Below, in pieces: positions 5,939-8,053 of a stretch of DNA of 8,053 bases. The translations under genes were made by a program, and so were the position numbers. The stretch's first letter is position 1, and every line of letters starts with the position of its first letter. Origin of the DNA: Clostridiales bacterium UBA1777. Lineage in GTDB: Bacteria; Bacillota; Clostridia; Oscillospirales; Oscillospiraceae. The notes below the pieces were generated by a model, which did no database searches, was not told where the DNA came from, and saw only the letters and a program-made list of their open reading frames with translations. Where the stretch lies: NCBI GenBank assembly GCA_002315275.1, contig DCGN01000055.1, positions 1-8,053 on the forward strand, given 5' to 3'.

Positions 5939-7045
5939 TCAGGTCTCGGCCTTTTTCGCGAGGTATGCGTTGATGAAGCCGTCTATATCGCCGTCCATCA
6001 CGGCCTGAATGTTGCTGTTTTCAAACTCGGAGCGCTGATCCTTGACGAGCTGATAGGGCATGAAAACGTAGGAGCGGATGGCGGAGCCGAAGTCTATCTT
6101 CATCTGAACGCCCTTGATATCGGATATCTTCTCGAGGTGCTCGCGCTCCTTGATCTCGGCGAGCTTTGCGCGGAGCATCTCCTTGCAGTTTTCGAGGTTC
6201 TGGAAGTGGGAACGCTCGACCTGAGAGGAGACGACTATGCCCGTTGCCTTATGGATAAGGCGTACGGCGGAGCTCGTCTTATTGACCTTCTGGCCGCCTG
6301 CGCCGGAGGAACGGTAGACCTGCATCTCGTAATCGTCATCGCGGAGCTCGATGGTGTTGTCATCGGCTATCTCGGGCATGACCTCGACGGCGGAGAAGCT
6401 CGTCTGTCTTCTGGCGTTCGCGTCAAACGGGGAGATGCGCACGAGGCGGTGCACGCCGTTTTCTCCGCGAAGGAAGCCGTAGGCATTCTCGCCCTCTATC
6501 TTGATCGTCGCGGACTTGATGCCGGCCTCATCGCCGTCCTGATAGTCCATAACGGAGTACTTGAAGCCGTGGCGCTCGGCCCAGCGGCAGTACATACGGT
6601 AGAGCATGGAGGCCCAGTCCTGCGCCTCGGTGCCGCCGGCGCCGGGGTGAAGCGTAAGGATGGCGTTGTTGGCATCGTACTTGCCGGTGAGCAAGGTGCT
6701 GAGCTTGATGGACTCCATCTTCTCGGTAAATTCCTTATACTCCTCCTGGAGCTCTCCGAGCATGGAATCGTCATTTTCCTCGAGAGCCATGTCGCACAGG
6801 GCATAGAGGTCATCCCATGTAGCGCAGAGGGAATCGTAATTCTCGACCTTGGTCTTGAGACCCTTGAGGCGCTTCTGAACCTGCTGTGACTTCTCAACGT
6901 CGTTCCAGAAGCCGTCTCTCTCGCTGGCGGCCTCGAGCTCTTCTATCTCCTTGGCCGCGGCGTCAAGCTTGAGAGCATCCTTCAGGTTGTCAAGCTCGGG
7001 CCGGATGTTATTCAGTTTGATCTTATATTCGTCAAATTCAAGCAT
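5939..7045 (-). CDS. prfB: Peptide chain release factor 2 (single-frame, no programmed frameshift)
   Basis: Recognises UGA and UAA in the ribosomal A site and triggers release of the finished protein. 368 aa, normal for the family. An N-terminal coiled region (1-115) is followed by LHPGAGGTEAQDWASMLYRMY, the RF2 anticodon tripeptide SPF (205-207) and the catalytic GGQ (250-252), whose Gln is normally methylated. The tail SAIRSYVFMPYQLVKD...QAVMDGDIDGFINAYL is typical. I start at ATG 7043-7045 (MLEFDEYKIK) by alignment to known RF2. An in-frame TTG at 7093 would add 16 atypical residues and lies at the promoter. The ribosome site is weak (AAAGCGG, nine bases away). The gene reads straight through the region where many prfB genes have an in-frame UGA. 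RRQTSF and GGQKVN replace the more usual RRHTSF and GGQHVN. It ends in TGA. Confidence 0.97.
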   Translation of the reverse strand: MLEFDEYKIKLNNIRPELDNLKDALKLDAAAKEIEELEAASERDGFWNDVEKSQQVQKRLKGLKTKVENYDSLCATWDDLYALCDMALEENDDSMLGELQEEYKEFTEKMESIKLSTLLTGKYDANNAILTLHPGAGGTEAQDWASMLYRMYCRWAERHGFKYSVMDYQDGDEAGIKSATIKIEGENAYGFLRGENGVHRLVRISPFDANARRQTSFSAVEVMPEIADDNTIELRDDDYEMQVYRSSGAGGQKVNKTSSAVRLIHKATGIVVSSQVERSHFQNLENCKEMLRAKLAEIKEREHLEKISDIKGVQMKIDFGSAIRSYVFMPYQLVKDQRSEFENSNIQAVMDGDIDGFINAYLAKKAET

Positions 7046-7082
7046 ATCGATATACCGCTTTCTGTAAATTACTAACTTTATT

Positions 7083-7111
7083 ATTATATACAATTAATCG
7101 GCTTTTGTAAA
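7083..7111 (-). promoter_or_regulatory. Promoter of prfB
   Basis: Minus-strand TTTACA (7106-7111), a 17-base spacer and a perfect TATAAT (7083-7088). The predicted start is near 7076, giving a leader of about 30 bases before the prfB ATG. It is arranged back to back with the prs promoter; the two -35 elements are about 35 bases apart. Confidence 0.8.
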
Positions 7112-7146
7112 TTAGTTTTTTATACGCAATAATGAGCCTTTCGGTC

Positions 7147-7175
7147 TTCCAATTTTATAACAAATGTGGTATACT
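7147..7175 (+). promoter_or_regulatory. Promoter of prs (extended -10)
   Basis: TATACT (7170-7175) preceded by TGG makes an extended -10. The -35 position 17 bases upstream reads TTCCAA (7147-7152) and matches consensus at only three positions. The predicted start is near 7182. Confidence 0.6.
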
Positions 7176-7198
7176 CATTTTGTCTGAGAATAAAGATC

Positions 7199-7215
7199 GC
7201 CGGAATCATACCGGC
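7199..7215 (+). other. Small hairpin in the prs 5' untranslated leader
   Basis: GCCGG (7199-7203) and CCGGC (7211-7215) pair around a seven-base loop. The hairpin ends five bases before the prs ribosome site GGAGG (7221-7225). It may stabilise the message or affect initiation. There is no U-run after it, so it is not a terminator. Confidence 0.45.
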
Positions 7216-7235
7216 AGTTCGGAGGATTTGAAAAA

Positions 7236-8053
7236 ATGATTTCACACGGCAAGGAAATTAAGGTCTTCACCGGCAGCTCCAACCCCGCTCTTGCAGAGGG
7301 CATCTGCTCCCAGCTGTACCTGAATCTCGGCAACTGCAATGTCTCCCACTTTGCAGACGGCGAGTGCTCCGTTTCCGTCTATGAGCCTGTTCGCGGAAAG
7401 GACGTTTTCATCGTCCAGTCCACCTGCAACAGCGTAAATGACAACCTGATGGAGCTGCTCATCATGATCGATGCGATGCGCCGCGCTTCCGCCGGCCGTA
7501 TCACGGCCGTTATCCCCTACTTCGGCTACGCAAGACAGGACAGAAAGGCTAAGAGCCGCGATCCTATTTCCGCAAAGCTCGTTGCTAACCTTATCACCGC
7601 CGCCGGCGCTGACAGAGTGCTGACGATGGATCTCCACGCCGCTCAGATTCAGGGCTTCTTCGATATCCCCGTTGACAACCTCATGGGCGCTCACCTCTTT
7701 GCAAAGCACTACATCAAGGAATTCGGCAAGGGCAATGATGACGTTATGGTCGTCTCTCCCGACGTCGGCAGCACCGCCCGCGCAAGAGCCTTCTCCATGA
7801 AGCTCGGCGTGAACATGGCTATCGTTGACAAGCGCCGCGAGAAGGCCAACCAGTCCGAGGTCATGAACATCATCGGCAACGTCGAAGGCAAGACCTGCAT
7901 CCTGCTTGACGATATCGCCGACACCGCAGGCTCCCTCTGCGGCGCAGCCAAGGCCATCAAGGAGCTCGGCGGCGCAAAGGAGGTTTACGCCTGCGTAACT
8001 CACGGCGTTCTCTCCGGCCCCGCTATCGACAGAATAAACGACAGCTGCATCAA
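7236..8053 (+). CDS. prs: Ribose-phosphate pyrophosphokinase (PRPP synthetase), C-terminus cut off
   Basis: Makes 5-phosphoribosyl 1-pyrophosphate from ribose 5-phosphate and ATP, the precursor for purine, pyrimidine, NAD, histidine and tryptophan synthesis; cytoplasmic. 272 codons are visible of an expected roughly 315. Motifs in order: VFTGSSNPALA (10-20); FADGE (39-43, normally FSDGE); VIPYFGYARQDRKAKSRDPISAK (92-114), the flexible catalytic loop with Arg100 and Lys104; DLHAAQIQGFF (132-142); VVSPDVGSTARAR (172-184); and the PRPP loop LLDDIADTAGS (223-233), where DDMIDTAGT is more common. The start ATG 7236-7238 follows GGAGG (7221-7225) by ten bases. It is transcribed divergently from prfB and appears to be the first gene of its transcript. 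The sequence reaches the window edge without a stop. Confidence 0.97.
   Translation, partial: MISHGKEIKVFTGSSNPALAEGICSQLYLNLGNCNVSHFADGECSVSVYEPVRGKDVFIVQSTCNSVNDNLMELLIMIDAMRRASAGRITAVIPYFGYARQDRKAKSRDPISAKLVANLITAAGADRVLTMDLHAAQIQGFFDIPVDNLMGAHLFAKHYIKEFGKGNDDVMVVSPDVGSTARARAFSMKLGVNMAIVDKRREKANQSEVMNIIGNVEGKTCILLDDIADTAGSLCGAAKAIKELGGAKEVYACVTHGVLSGPAIDRINDSCI

Noticed and set aside
5873..6889. 338-codon open frame opposite prfB, and a 296-codon frame opposite the lipoprotein (4972-5862)
   Set aside because: Both are antisense shadows of genes with a convincing start, ribosome site and motifs or signal peptide. No ribosome site or recognisable domain was seen.
7046..7093. Longer prfB starting at the TTG 7091-7093
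   Set aside because: The extra 16 residues are not RF2-like and the TTG lies just beside the -10 element at 7083-7088. MLEFDEYK aligns with known RF2 N-termini.
7242..8003. 253-codon minus-strand frame opposite prs
   Set aside because: Shadow of prs, whose catalytic and PRPP-loop motifs are unambiguous on the plus strand.
1..8053. CRISPR array, tRNA/rRNA gene, phage or defence genes
   Set aside because: None seen by reading both strands: no regularly spaced repeats, no cloverleaf-like segment, and no nuclease, integrase or toxin-antitoxin pair.

Overview
The window looks like a chromosomal stretch of a Gram-positive, low-to-mid GC bacterium of the Clostridia, most likely a gut Oscillospiraceae/Ruminococcaceae-type organism. 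This is an inference from four things: a T-box leader controlling an aminoacyl-tRNA synthetase, strong AGGAGG-type ribosome binding sites, a CotH-type surface protein with a Listeria-Bacteroides repeat, and the sequence character of the housekeeping proteins. No tRNA, rRNA, CRISPR array, insertion sequence or prophage gene is visible.

Layout. (1) Bases 1-1340, minus strand: the N-terminal half of valyl-tRNA synthetase (valS), cut by the window edge. A 48-codon small ORF (1337-1483) overlaps the valS start by four bases (ATGA). Both lie downstream of a complete valine-type T-box leader (about 1512-1749) with a consensus promoter (TTGACA-17-TATAAT, 1756-1784). The specifier (GUC), the antiterminator bulge (UGGU) and the competing terminator can all be read directly. 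(2) Bases 1805-3961, minus: a 718-aa secreted CotH-family protein of visibly lower GC than its neighbours. It ends only about 20 bases before the valS promoter, with no terminator of its own. (3) Bases 4204-4740, plus: an unrecognised six-helix membrane protein with its own promoter. It faces a 369-aa unrecognised lipoprotein (4801-5910, minus) across a shared bidirectional terminator. (4) Bases 5939-7045, minus: peptide chain release factor 2 (prfB), which appears to lead an operon with the lipoprotein 28 bases downstream. (5) A 190-base divergent promoter region, then prs (7236 to the window end, plus), which makes PRPP and is truncated by the edge.

How it fits together. Most of the window is translation and nucleotide housekeeping (valS, prfB, prs), each with its own recognisable control signals. 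Between them sit three envelope proteins of unknown role: the CotH-like secreted protein, the integral membrane protein and the lipoprotein. I see no evidence of a defence system or other multi-gene novel machine. The most interesting items are the T-box-controlled small ORF coupled to valS, a duplicated specifier-like segment in that T-box, an RF2 gene that has lost the programmed frameshift and carries unusual residues at decoding and catalytic positions, and the lipoprotein placed behind prfB.
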